From the NCBI GenBank assembly GCA_030606485.1, contig JAUWGH010000006.1:62001-126000 (forward strand): a stretch of DNA of 64,000 nt, in the 5' to 3' direction. The notes under the pieces are model-generated. The model saw only the letters and a program-made list of their open reading frames with translations, made no database searches and had not been told where the DNA came from. Source of the DNA: Promethearchaeota archaeon (GTDB lineage Archaea; Asgardarchaeota; Lokiarchaeia; Sigyniarchaeales; SOKP01). Both the position numbers and the translations under genes were made by a program. Of this stretch, positions 43,492-52,322 are shown in pieces (the stretch's first letter is position 1; every line of letters starts with the position of its first letter).

Positions 43492-44427
43492 TTATATAAT
43501 CTCTTTTAAAATTGCAATAGTTTCATCCTTTAAATTTACAAATTCTTCTTCAAACTTATCTTTTGAATCTCTATCAAAAAGGCTTGATATGAAAAAATTC
43601 TCATTCCCCACTTCGATTCTATGTAAATAGGAAATAATATTCCCCTCCATTTCTGTAAGTTCGTTCATTAAAGTGTTTTCCTCTTCCATTCTTTTCAATA
43701 AAAAGAGATGTTCTCTAATATCTTCTAAAAACTCAATATACATATCTGAATTGATATTTTCACTATAAAATTCACTTATAATTATTCCATTTTTATCAAA
43801 AAGAATAAGTGATAAACAATTTAAAATCCCTATATATTTTTCTAATAACTCTGATAACTCAAAAAACTTCTCGTCAAACAGAGAGAGTCCATATGAAACC
43901 AATTGCACTATTGATATGATATCATAAATCGATGTTTGTTGGAATAAAATCTTTAAATCAGGAAAATCATCTGCAATCTTTTGTTTTAATTCCATAACCC
44001 AATTTATTAATTTATCATCAATTCTTAAGTCGGGATCGAATTTATGAAAGGTTACAATTACAGGAACGTCCATATCATTATCTGAAAAAAATTCTAGAAT
44101 CTCACTTAAATATTCTAGTGATTGTGGGATTCTTGGTTTATCCTGAATATCTATTAAATAAACTAGTAAATCAGTATCTGCAAAATAAAATTCCGCTTTC
44201 GCCTTATATAGTTCACGATACTGACTCTGACCACCCATATCCCAAAATTTTACGTCATTTCCTAAAAATTTTGTGCTCTGATAATTTACTTTTATTGTGG
44301 GTTTTAATTCCGAAATTTCCTTTTCAAAATTATATTTTCTCTCTAAAGCGGTAAGTATACTCGTCTTACCCGCATTGTCCAAGCCTGAAAAAATGATTTT
44401 AACAAAATTATCTTTGCTTTCACTCAA
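43492..44427 (-). CDS. Rag/Gtr-like small GTPase with C-terminal roadblock/longin-like domain
   Basis: A 311-aa Ras-superfamily GTPase. G1 is GLDNAGKTS (15-23), switch I Thr is T44, G3 is WDMGGQ (62-67), G4 is HKFD (128-131) and G5 is TSI (165-167). His-Lys-x-Asp replaces the usual Asn-Lys-x-Asp, a feature of eukaryotic Rag GTPases (HKMD/HKVD). Residues about 190-311 form an extra alpha/beta domain (LSLILFDKNGIIISEFYS, then GNENFFISSLFDR) of roadblock/longin type, again the Rag/Gtr layout. Arf-like ancestry is an alternative given GLDNAGKT. No lipid-anchor site is seen. It may sense nutrients or organise membranes. Confidence 0.82.
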   Translation of the reverse strand: MSESKDNFVKIIFSGLDNAGKTSILTALERKYNFEKEISELKPTIKVNYQSTKFLGNDVKFWDMGGQSQYRELYKAKAEFYFADTDLLVYLIDIQDKPRIPQSLEYLSEILEFFSDNDMDVPVIVTFHKFDPDLRIDDKLINWVMELKQKIADDFPDLKILFQQTSIYDIISIVQLVSYGLSLFDEKFFELSELLEKYIGILNCLSLILFDKNGIIISEFYSENINSDMYIEFLEDIREHLFLLKRMEEENTLMNELTEMEGNIISYLHRIEVGNENFFISSLFDRDSKDKFEEEFVNLKDETIAILKEII

Positions 44428-44515
44428 AATATTTTACCTCTAAAATAATAATCGAGATTTAAATCATATATAAAAAAATTGGCTTATATTATTATCATTT
44501 TATATAATGCTTCTC

Positions 44516-44863
44516 TTAATCATATTCATCTATATTAAAGTCATTAACAATTTTAATCCTTTCATCAATTCCAAAAACAATCGCCATTAACTTTTCACTC
44601 TCGGGGTCTGGGTCTTCCATAACAAAATAAAACTCTTTATCTCTAATATTAATGCCGATTTCCATATCCCCGCACCTTTCTGGTAATATTTTTGCAACCT
44701 CTGGAGTAGCCTTCTCTTTTAATATCTCATAAACATCATCTTCAGTCTTGCTTTGTTCCATCCTAAGCTTTTTTATCTCAGTCATTTCGAGCGACCCTAA
44801 TTTCTCTCCTACTTTTATATTAAGATCTTTCCAGAAATTAAATAACTCCTTAATTTTATTCAT
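44516..44863 (-). CDS. Hypothetical acidic protein upstream of the Rag-like GTPase
   Basis: A 115-aa alpha/beta protein with no recognised family. The N-terminal half is helical (FNFWKDLNIKVGEKLGSLEMTEIKKLRM). The C-terminal half is predicted beta-strands (DMEIGINIRDKEFYFVMEDPDPESEKLMAIVFGID). It lies 88 nt upstream of the Rag-like GTPase on the same strand, so it could be cotranscribed, but no interaction is demonstrated. Confidence 0.65.
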   Translation of the reverse strand: MNKIKELFNFWKDLNIKVGEKLGSLEMTEIKKLRMEQSKTEDDVYEILKEKATPEVAKILPERCGDMEIGINIRDKEFYFVMEDPDPESEKLMAIVFGIDERIKIVNDFNIDEYD

Positions 44864-45037
44864 AAATAATTTGTCTTTTTCATGGTATTTTTAATTTTTT
44901 ATTTATATCGTAATATCCCGATAACATAACGTATTATGTGCAAGACATCCAAATATTTTGTTCTTTTATAAATAGAGTTGAGAAATGTTCTATAACTCAA
45001 AATAGAATAAGTAAAAAAAAATAAAAGGTGGTTATGG

Positions 45038-45253
45038 GTGAGTTATTCTATAAATAGCTTTTTAGAATCATTACAATATCAAATTTTTTCAATGAAAAAT
45101 GTACTCGTTAAAGACAATTCTTATAAAAGTCAATTAGAAAGAATGAAGAAAAGTGTTCAAGAAATAGGTGAAAGTCTGGAATTAATCAGACGTCGAAGTG
45201 ATTTTAGGTTAGTCATGGCAGAATTAACTAAAATGATCGAAAAAATTAAATAA
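45038..45253 (+). CDS. Small helical hypothetical protein
   Basis: 71 aa, predicted as two amphipathic helices with coiled-coil character (LERMKKSVQEIGESLELIRRR, then RLVMAELTKMIEKI). The GTG start has a good AAAAGGTGG ribosome binding site 5-6 nt upstream. An overlapping ATG at 45034 leads to a stop after seven codons. It is followed directly by a ten-T terminator. The function is unknown. Confidence 0.6.
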   Translation: MSYSINSFLESLQYQIFSMKNVLVKDNSYKSQLERMKKSVQEIGESLELIRRRSDFRLVMAELTKMIEKIK

Positions 45254-45263
45254 TTTTTTTTTT
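45254..45263 (+). terminator. Ten-T terminator after the 71-aa gene
   Basis: An uninterrupted T10 run directly follows the TAA stop and lies 20 nt from the end of the convergent yjbQ-like gene. Confidence 0.55.
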
Positions 45264-45282
45264 CCATTATAGAGAAAATTAG

Positions 45283-45717
45283 TTATTCCCCAATTATTGT
45301 AATGTAAATTTTTCTCTGTCGACTTTTCTCATCACACTCTATAAAAATTAGTTGCTGCCACGTGCCCAATAGTAAGCTTCTGTTGTTAATTGGAATAGTA
45401 ATTGATGTTTTTAAGAGGAAACTTCTCAGATGCCCCGCTCCATTATGGTCTCCCCAAGTATTATGGTGTTTATAGTTTCGATCATATGGAATAATTCTTT
45501 CTAAAAATTCTTCTATATCATGTTTGACTAATCCAGGTTCGTACTCTACAGTTGAGATTGCTCCTGTAGAGCCAGCGACATGAATATTTACGATTCCATT
45601 ATCGATAGAACTTTCTTTTACAGCATTACTAACTTGTTCTGTTATATTTACTACATCGCAATAGCTTTTAGTTCGAATTGAGAATTGAGAATTTTTTACA
45701 GTCATTTTAATATACAC
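45283..45717 (-). CDS. YjbQ/UPF0047 family protein
   Basis: A 144-aa member of the UPF0047 (YjbQ) family, small trimeric proteins. Some members have weak thiamine-phosphate-synthase activity, but the physiological role is unsettled. Signatures: NIHVAGSTGAISTVEYEPGL, HNTWGDHNGAGHLRSFLL (metal/phosphate site His residues) and LLLGTWQQLIFIECDEKSRQRKIYITIIG. It is full length and a single-gene unit between terminators. Confidence 0.88.
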   Translation of the reverse strand: MYIKMTVKNSQFSIRTKSYCDVVNITEQVSNAVKESSIDNGIVNIHVAGSTGAISTVEYEPGLVKHDIEEFLERIIPYDRNYKHHNTWGDHNGAGHLRSFLLKTSITIPINNRSLLLGTWQQLIFIECDEKSRQRKIYITIIGE

Positions 45718-45807
45718 CTATTGAATTTATTTATTATATTAATTTAATTAATTTATACTATTAATTTAATCAGTAAGCATAATAAAAAAATAAGTTTTGA
45801 TTGGATT

Positions 45808-46233
45808 TTGAGCGAAGATAAACTCAAGGAATTTTTAAGTAAAATAACTAATCCCAAGAATGAGATACCTTATTATTTGAATATCTTAGTTAAACCGGGG
45901 AAGAAATTATTTGATTTTAAAATAAAAAAATTGCCTTCAAATATTTTTAAGCTTACAGCACATGAAGATAAAAGTGGTTGGTTCGTGCGTTCTTATCATA
46001 TTCCTCTAGATAATTTAGCCCTTACATTAGATTCGAAAAAAAAAGAAGTTTTAAGATTATTAAATGAACCAAAGAAAGTATTTAATCGAGATACAAGAGA
46101 AGTATTAGAAGAGATTTCAAGAAGATATGAGGAAATACTTCAAGGAAGTGGAACAGGGAAATTTAATTTTAAAACTTCACGATTTAAAAAAAAGAAAGAA
46201 TTTAAAATGGGTGTTCAAAAGAAAGGTTTTTGA
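45808..46233 (+). CDS. Hypothetical basic protein
   Basis: A 141-aa protein with a TTG start and no family I recognise. The middle (FDFKIKKLPSNIFKLTAHEDKSGWFVRSYHIPLDNLALTL) is predicted beta-rich. The last 30 residues are strongly basic (FKTSRFKKKKEFKMGVQKKGF), suggesting nucleic-acid or ribosome contact. It converges with the tRNA-binding OB protein gene (4-nt gap). No clear ribosome binding site precedes the TTG, so the start is tentative. Confidence 0.55.
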   Translation: MSEDKLKEFLSKITNPKNEIPYYLNILVKPGKKLFDFKIKKLPSNIFKLTAHEDKSGWFVRSYHIPLDNLALTLDSKKKEVLRLLNEPKKVFNRDTREVLEEISRRYEEILQGSGTGKFNFKTSRFKKKKEFKMGVQKKGF

Positions 46234-46237
46234 ATTT

Positions 46238-46576
46238 TCATCTAATTTTACTTCCAGGCGGAACCAAATCTTTCTTATCTTCTTCTAATTTAAGTAGAAA
46301 TGGTTTATTCTCCACATCTGCCGCCAATACCATGCCATTAGATTGAACTCCCATTAATTTTCTTGGTTTTAAATTCAGGAGCACAACTACTTTTTGCCCC
46401 ATAAGTTCTTCGGGAGTATAATTTTGAGCCATGCCAGCAACTATCTGGCGAGGTCGGTCTTCCCCACAATCAACCATCATTTTTAATAAATTTTTCGATT
46501 TGGGGATTCTTTCACATTCTATAATTAGACCTATTCGAAGATCTAGATTCATAAATTCTTCATAAGTTATTTCCAT
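46238..46576 (-). CDS. tRNA-binding OB-fold protein (MetRS beta / Trbp111-like)
   Basis: 112 aa, a stand-alone EMAPII/Trbp111-type tRNA-binding domain homologous to the C-terminus of MetRS. Signatures: LDLRIGLIIECERIPKSKNLLKMMVDCGED, RQIVAGMAQNYTPEELMGQKVVVLLNLKPRKLMGVQSNGMVLAA and the C-terminal VPPGSKI. It probably acts in trans as a MetRS beta-like subunit or general tRNA chaperone. It follows trmI by 12 nt on the same strand, a tRNA-maturation operon. Confidence 0.92.
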   Translation of the reverse strand: MEITYEEFMNLDLRIGLIIECERIPKSKNLLKMMVDCGEDRPRQIVAGMAQNYTPEELMGQKVVVLLNLKPRKLMGVQSNGMVLAADVENKPFLLKLEEDKKDLVPPGSKIR

Positions 46577-46588
46577 AATTACAACTTT

Positions 46589-47443
46589 TTATAATTTTAT
46601 TATATCTGATAAATCTGATAAATCGACCTTTTCTGCTTTTTTGGGTTTTTTTGCTTGATAAGGATTTTCTATTTCTTGAATCCTTCGAGCAAATGTTAAA
46701 TATCCAGTATGACCAATCATTCTTGTTGTTGGTCTGGTTGCATTTTCTTTCACAATAATTTTTCTTTTTATTAACTCAAAGGTATTTATATCATAAAATT
46801 CTTCACTTTCCAAGGCTACTACGGTTTTTTTTACTTGCTCTATTGTTGGTGAGAATGACGCAAAAGTTCCACTTAATTTCAGAAAGTTTTTAACTCTCTT
46901 TATTGCTAACCATGGTGTTGCGAGATCCAAAACTACAGCATCAAGATCACTATGTTCAACATCTTTTAGAATATCTCCATATTCAATAGAAACCACATTT
47001 TCAAGTTTTGCTTTTTGAATATTTTTTTTTGCTTGTTCTAATGATTTTTCTCTTATATCATACGAAAAAACATGCCCATTAGGTCTAACATAATTGCCTA
47101 AGATACATGTTAAAGCTCCAGAGCCTGTTCCTGCTTCTAAAACTAAAGACCCAGGACCAATCCCAGTATACATCAAAATTAATCCACAATCTTCGGGATA
47201 AAGAATTTGTGTAGTTCTTCCCATTTTTAAAATAAAATCACTTGGCAGTGGCTTAAAAACTCTCATTTTAAAACCTTGAGGCTTTGTAAAAATACAAGTT
47301 CCATATTGTTTTCCAATTATATCATCAAAATAGACTATTCCCTTATGAGTCGCAAAATTCTCACCTTGTCGAACTTTTAGCAGCCATTTCCTTTTTCCAT
47401 CATACATAAGTAGGATATGGTCAGTATCCTTAATTATATTCAA
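46589..47443 (-). CDS. trmI: tRNA (adenine-N1)-methyltransferase TrmI
   Basis: Makes m1A at positions 57/58 of the tRNA T-loop. 284 aa with the N-terminal OB-like domain (about 1-75), RTTQILYPEDCGLI, motif I VLEAGTGSGALTCILG (about 96-111), acidic motif II YDIRE and motif IV DAVVLDLATPWLAI. The C-terminal part includes ATRPTTRMIGHTGYLTFARR. It is first of a two-gene unit with the tRNA-binding OB protein. The lysine-rich tail (KAKKPKKAEKVD) is a minor addition. Confidence 0.93.
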   Translation of the reverse strand: MNIIKDTDHILLMYDGKRKWLLKVRQGENFATHKGIVYFDDIIGKQYGTCIFTKPQGFKMRVFKPLPSDFILKMGRTTQILYPEDCGLILMYTGIGPGSLVLEAGTGSGALTCILGNYVRPNGHVFSYDIREKSLEQAKKNIQKAKLENVVSIEYGDILKDVEHSDLDAVVLDLATPWLAIKRVKNFLKLSGTFASFSPTIEQVKKTVVALESEEFYDINTFELIKRKIIVKENATRPTTRMIGHTGYLTFARRIQEIENPYQAKKPKKAEKVDLSDLSDIIKL

Positions 47444-47592
47444 ATTTAGGTCGATTATTTATTTTATTTATATATTATTTAATTGTTAGGTTTTGTAATG
47501 GTTTAAATTTTTTCAATATTTTAATAATCATGATACACAATCTATACTTATAGAATTGAAAATAAAATTCAAATTCACTCATAAGTCAATAT

Positions 47593-47835
47593 ATGGAAAA
47601 TATCAAAAATATTAAAGTCATTAAGGCTTCAAATTTATTAAACCTTCAATGTTATGATATTGCCACTGGAAACATAATCGGTAAGATTATTGATCTCAAT
47701 TATAATCCCCAATCTGGTAAAATTGAGGATTTACAGATTAAATTGGCTAAAAAAATAGAAGATAAAAAAAATTTAATTGTAAATTTTAACAAAGTCACCA
47801 CCATCGGAGATATTTGCTTGATTGATTTGTTCTAA
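47593..47835 (+). CDS. PRC-barrel domain protein
   Basis: 80 aa comprising one PRC-barrel: ASNLLNLQCYDIATGNIIGKIIDLNYNPQSGKIEDLQI, ending TIGDICLIDLF. Stand-alone PRC-barrels are common in archaea, and some bind cell-division or RNA-processing partners. The function here is unknown. The ATG lies in a short divergent spacer from trmI. Confidence 0.75.
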   Translation: MENIKNIKVIKASNLLNLQCYDIATGNIIGKIIDLNYNPQSGKIEDLQIKLAKKIEDKKNLIVNFNKVTTIGDICLIDLF

Positions 47836-47943
47836 TAATTTTATTCTCAAATAATAATTTGTAAAATTTAAAAAATAAAGGTAAATTTTTTCACTATAGA
47901 GAATGCAAATTTTATCTTTTTCTGGTTAAAGGTATTTAAATAA

Positions 47944-48834
47944 ATGAGTAGAAATAATTCTCGTAGGCAACCGCAACACCTCTCATTCGGTGAGATTCAG
48001 TCTCAGGCTGATGACTACAAAAAACTTCGGGATGAACTCAATGAAAAAACCAAGCAAATTTTTAAGTATCTTAATTCAACAAATAAAGAGATTGAACAAT
48101 ACCGAAAAGAGGCAAAAGATTTAAGAAAAAATAGGGATGAAATAAACCAAAAGATAAAAGAGCTAAAAAAAAAGAAGTATAAATTAATAGACAAAATCAA
48201 GGAACTAAAAAATCAAAGAAATAATCTGAAAAGTAAAGATAAAGTTAATGGTAAGAATTATTCATTAATAAAAAAATATGAAGCAGAGACTGAACGTTTA
48301 GAACGAAGTATTGAAACTGACCAATTAACCATTAAAGAAGAAAATCGTATAATTGAGCGAATTACTGAATTAGCTGAAAAACGGAAGGAACTATTGAAAT
48401 ATATGGAAGAAAACGATGAATTATATCAAACCGAAAAGGATATTGATTCTATTGGAATTGAGCTGGATAATATTAAAATAGATTTTGACGTTTTATCAAA
48501 AGAATCTCAAGAATACCATGAGAAAATGATTACTCTGTATAAAGAAATAGATTACATTATTGACAAGAGGAAATTTAAAGAAGAAGAATTAATCAACAAT
48601 AAAATAAAAGCGGATGAATACCATGAATTATTCATAAAAATGCTAAATCAAAAGAAGAGAGTCAGGAAACCAAAAAAACTCTACGCTTATAAGAGACAAA
48701 TGGAAAGAAAAACAATTGAAGATGAAATTATTAAAAAAAATTTAGCTGCTGCCATTGAAAAACAAAAGAAAGGGCAGAAGTTAAATATGTTTGAAGCACG
48801 CCTTTTATTAGAGAGAGGTACTAAAGAAAAATAA
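47944..48834 (+). CDS. Archaeal coiled-coil protein
   Basis: A 296-aa protein almost entirely predicted as long coiled coil (about 20-245), with Lys/Glu/Leu-rich heptads, e.g. KIKELKKKKYKLIDKIKELKNQ. The N-terminus is short and basic (SRNNSRRQPQ). The C-terminus (about 250-296) is a basic helix with MFEARLLLERG. It resembles the uncharacterised conserved archaeal coiled-coil family COG1340, which is a tentative match from pattern only. There is no ATPase motif, so it is not an SMC. The ATG follows a TATTTAAAT box very closely. Confidence 0.75.
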   Translation: MSRNNSRRQPQHLSFGEIQSQADDYKKLRDELNEKTKQIFKYLNSTNKEIEQYRKEAKDLRKNRDEINQKIKELKKKKYKLIDKIKELKNQRNNLKSKDKVNGKNYSLIKKYEAETERLERSIETDQLTIKEENRIIERITELAEKRKELLKYMEENDELYQTEKDIDSIGIELDNIKIDFDVLSKESQEYHEKMITLYKEIDYIIDKRKFKEEELINNKIKADEYHELFIKMLNQKKRVRKPKKLYAYKRQMERKTIEDEIIKKNLAAAIEKQKKGQKLNMFEARLLLERGTKEK

Positions 48835-49011
48835 AAATATTCTTTTGGCCAATTTAAATCTTTTTTTAAGAAATTACCCATTATTGGAATTTAACCAGTA
48901 AAATTGTAAATTTGATATTCAAAAATTTTTCGGATAAACTTTAATTTTAGTTTTACTTATTCTAAAAAAATTAATTATTTATTTACAAATATCGAAGGAA
49001 ATGAGATAATT

Positions 49012-50340
49012 TTGATAAAAACAATTGAGTCCATAAGAAATATTCTACATACTCATCATGAATTATTTAGAAATTGCATTCCTCTGATTGCTTCTGAAAA
49101 TATTACAAGCCCGGCCGTAAAGGAAGCATGTTCTTGTGACTTCTCTCACAGATATGCAGAGGGTTGGAGTGGTCAACGTGTATATGCTGGCTGCAAATTC
49201 ATCGATGATATTGAAGACTTATGTATGGAACTTGCCAGAAAGTTTTTCAAAGCAAAATTTGCTGATGTAAGACCAATATCTGGTGTAGTTGCAAATTTAG
49301 CATTATATAATGCATTTACATCTCGTAATAATGGGAAGATGATGGTCATGCCAATCCCTAAAGGTGGTCATATCAGCCACGCACCCATGTTTACCAAATC
49401 AGGCATGCAAATCAATGGAACAGCAGGAACTGTTCGAGGATTAGAAATTGAATATTTTAAATTTGATCAAGAGAACATGAATTTAGACATAGATGGTTCT
49501 GCTGAGTTAATGAGAGAATTTAAGCCCGAATTGATTTTATTTGGAGGATCCGTTTTCTTGTTTCCACACCCGGTAAAAGAACTGAGTGAAGTAGCAAAAG
49601 AAGTAGGTGCCCATGTTGCATATGATGGAGCCCATGTTGCTGGATTGATTGGTGCTGGATTCTTTCAAGATCCACTACGTGAAGGTGCTGAAGCAATGAG
49701 TTTAAGCACCCACAAAACACTTCCTGGACCACAACATGGCATGGTAGTGGCTGATGATGAAAGTATTGTTGATAATTTGAAATTTTCCTCGTTTCCAGCA
49801 TTGCTATCAAACCATCACTTACATAATGTTGCTGGTTTAGCCGTGGCACTAGCTGAGATGATTGAATTCGGTAAGGAATATTGTGAGCAAATAATAAAGA
49901 ATGCCAAGGCTTTGGGAAAAGCATTATATGATAGAGGGTTCAACGTCTTACAAAAAGATAATGGCTTTACCGCTTCACATCAAATAGTTATAGATATAAC
50001 GAATTTTGAAAATAATGTTGGTTTAGGTGGAGATATTGAAAGACTAGTAGAAAGGGCTAACATTATTCTCAATCGAAATCTTCTTCCGTGGGATATCATG
50101 CAGGGAAGACATTATCAAAACCCAGGTGGTTTACGTATAGGGACATCAGAAATCACACGTTTGGGAATGAAAGAAAAGGAAATGGACCAAATAGCAGAAT
50201 TTATAAAACAAGTTCTCATCGATAAAAAAGACCCAAATAAAGTAAAAGAAGAGATCAAAGAGTTTCGGAGGGGCTTCCAAGAAGTAAAATATTGCTTCCA
50301 GTCACCCAATGAAGCCTATGAATACCATAAATTTTATTGA
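49012..50340 (+). CDS. glyA: Serine hydroxymethyltransferase-like PLP enzyme GlyA
   Basis: Interconverts serine and glycine with a tetrahydropterin C1 unit. PLP fold-type I features: LIASENITSPAVKEA, HRYAEGWSGQRVYAGCKFIDDIE, VAYDGAHVAGLI and the Schiff-base lysine K235 in SLSTHKTLPGPQHG. LRIGTSEITRLGMKEKEM near the C-terminus matches SHMT. 442 aa is standard. The start is TTG with AAGGAAATGAGATAATT before it, because an ATG at 49001 is followed at once by TAA. It produces or consumes the methylene-pterin used by MetFV, although it is 15 kb away. Confidence 0.9.
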   Translation: MIKTIESIRNILHTHHELFRNCIPLIASENITSPAVKEACSCDFSHRYAEGWSGQRVYAGCKFIDDIEDLCMELARKFFKAKFADVRPISGVVANLALYNAFTSRNNGKMMVMPIPKGGHISHAPMFTKSGMQINGTAGTVRGLEIEYFKFDQENMNLDIDGSAELMREFKPELILFGGSVFLFPHPVKELSEVAKEVGAHVAYDGAHVAGLIGAGFFQDPLREGAEAMSLSTHKTLPGPQHGMVVADDESIVDNLKFSSFPALLSNHHLHNVAGLAVALAEMIEFGKEYCEQIIKNAKALGKALYDRGFNVLQKDNGFTASHQIVIDITNFENNVGLGGDIERLVERANIILNRNLLPWDIMQGRHYQNPGGLRIGTSEITRLGMKEKEMDQIAEFIKQVLIDKKDPNKVKEEIKEFRRGFQEVKYCFQSPNEAYEYHKFY

Positions 50341-50344
50341 ACTC

Positions 50345-50365
50345 TTTTTTTTGAATTTTTTTTCT
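50345..50365 (+). terminator. Double T-tract after glyA
   Basis: Two eight-T runs (50345-50352 and about 50358-50365) start 4 nt after the glyA stop codon and would terminate the glyA transcript. Confidence 0.5.
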
Positions 50366-50488
50366 AATTTTATTAATATAGAATTTTTTTGATAACTGTG
50401 AGATTGAATAGTTCTAAATCGATATAAAAAAGTAATTTTCAAATAGTAGTTGAATTTCAAATATAATTAAATAAAAGTTGGTTATGAA

Positions 50489-50935
50489 ATGAAATTAAAA
50501 AAAGAACAATTTAAAATTTACAACTTTTTTATTTTACTAATAAATCTAATAACTTTAGTTCTGGGGATCATATACTTTACTTACCCAATTTGCTCAATAC
50601 TATGGGATATTCTTGGAGTAATAATGATAATCGCTTGGTTTGGGACTTTTGGACTAATTTTTATTATTGATATAGTTCTCGTAAAGACTGATAAGATTGG
50701 TAAAAAAATTAATCATTTCTGTTATTACTGTCTTGTATTTTATGTTTTAGCTTGGATTTTCTTATTAATAAACGCCGGTTTATCAAGTATAGTTCACACT
50801 GCGGATATGGCCATGTTTACTATACTTGGTCTTATAACTTACATTGGGTTTTTCGGTATGGCCCTTTTTGGGATATATTTAGCTTATCTTGATATTAAGT
50901 ATCTAGAGAATCGAGGTGCATGGAATTTTGAATAA
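50489..50935 (+). CDS. Four-helix membrane protein
   Basis: 148 aa with four predicted transmembrane helices (about 11-33, 38-62, 78-98 and 108-132) and a short charged tail. No family is recognised. The end overlaps the start of the membrane-anchored esterase frame by 20 nt, so the two are probably cotranscribed and may form a membrane unit. Confidence 0.65.
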   Translation: MKLKKEQFKIYNFFILLINLITLVLGIIYFTYPICSILWDILGVIMIIAWFGTFGLIFIIDIVLVKTDKIGKKINHFCYYCLVFYVLAWIFLLINAGLSSIVHTADMAMFTILGLITYIGFFGMALFGIYLAYLDIKYLENRGAWNFE

Positions 50936-52205
50936 ATTAGGAATTGTAAAGATCATTTTGGCAATTCTTTGCGCTTTAGCATTTATCATAGGGGTCTATT
51001 CTATTTTTCAGATATATGTGGGCGGGACGGATGCAATTTCTCGAGTTGCTAATTGGTTTATGGCACAAATTGGTGAATTTCTCTTATTCATCGTGATTGC
51101 TGCAATATTTATTTTATTAAAATTAACAGGTAAAAGAAATCATCCAAAAACATATTTTGCGATTATGATTATTGGCTTTACAATTGCAGGATTAAACTCA
51201 GTACCACTTTTTTTAACACCAATCTCGATTTCTAATGCAAATGCCGAATTTAGCGCAGGATTTGGTGAAAATTGGGAAACTACAATTCCAGATGATGTTA
51301 AGTCTTTTTTTATGCATTCTCCTTTTAATATTCCACAACAATTTTTAGGAGTTCCACATAAAGAATGCCAGATCATAGAAAATGTACTATATTATGAAGA
51401 TCCTGATGAGGAAGTTTCTCTATATTTCGATGTATATATGCCTAAGGAACCTGATGAAAATTTACCGGGGAATAGGAGCACAATCATAAAAATTCACGGA
51501 GGAGCTTGGGTTGCGGGAGATAAAAGTACTGGTAATATGCCAGTTGTAAACAAATATCTTGCAGCTTAGGGATATGTAGTATTTGATATACAATATGGCT
51601 TAAGAGATATGGGTTCATTAGGAGCATTAGCAATCATTACACCAGAAAACGTTATTGGGAATTATACTTTTATTGATATGGTCAAACAAATCGGAATTTT
51701 CACAAAACTCTTAGAAAGCAATTATTCTGCAGAGTACAATGCAAATCTTGAAAGTGTTTATATTATGGGAGGTTCTGCAGGAGGTCATTTAACCTGTGTT
51801 ACCGGATTTGGTTATAATGAGAATTATTTTAATGGAATTTTTAGTGAAAATATAAATATAAAAGGAATAATTCCATTATATCCTCCAAGTAATGTTTCAT
51901 GGGCGGGAGCGAGTGGATTTTTACCAGGCAGTCCTGAAACTGACCCAGAACTATTCGATGCATATTCACCAACCACCTTAATCGATTCCAATGATCCTCC
52001 TGTTCTGATTTTCCAAGGCACAGCTGATAAGCTTGTTGATTTTTCTAATTCTATTGAAATTGAAAGTACTTGCGATAATGTGGGAGTAACATGCTGTAAT
52101 TTATTATTTCCTCTAGCGGGACATGCAAGTGATATATTTTTTAGTACAAATTTTGGTCAAGTCTGGTTGTATTATTTAGAACGATTCCTATATTTGACCC
52201 AGTAA
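50916..52205 (+). pseudogene. Membrane-anchored alpha/beta-hydrolase (esterase) interrupted by one in-frame TAG
   Basis: 430 codons read straight through except for a TAG at 51567-51569. The first part (50916-51566) has three N-terminal membrane helices and the oxyanion element KIHGGAWVAGDK. The second part, in the same frame, continues GYVVFDIQYGLRDMG, then nucleophile GGSAGGHLT, DPPVLIFQGTADKLVDF with the acid, and AGHASD with the His, so the catalytic set is complete. Related esterases have a charged or polar residue at the TAG position before GYVV. A recent nonsense mutation, a sequencing/assembly error or readthrough are possible. Internal ATG at 51609 could restart only a non-functional remnant. 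Confidence 0.7.
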
Positions 52206-52227
52206 AGATAAAATTAATTTTTACTTC

Positions 52228-52235
52228 TTTTTTTT
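52228..52235 (+). terminator. T-tract upstream of rpoD
   Basis: An eight-T run 23 nt after the esterase stop separates that transcript from the RNA-polymerase/ribosomal operon. Confidence 0.4.
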
Positions 52236-52322
52236 ATTCTAAATTAGAATTAACCAAGTTTAAATGAAAAAGTAGTTAAAAAAATCAAAAATTTTATCTT
52301 TATTGCCACTTTTAAAATTTCA

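Noticed and set aside
51567-51569. TAG read as pyrrolysine
   Set aside because: TAG terminates at least four other genes in the window (frhB-like, metV2, L13, aroA), and no methylamine methyltransferase or pyl gene is present here. The anomaly itself is kept as a finding.
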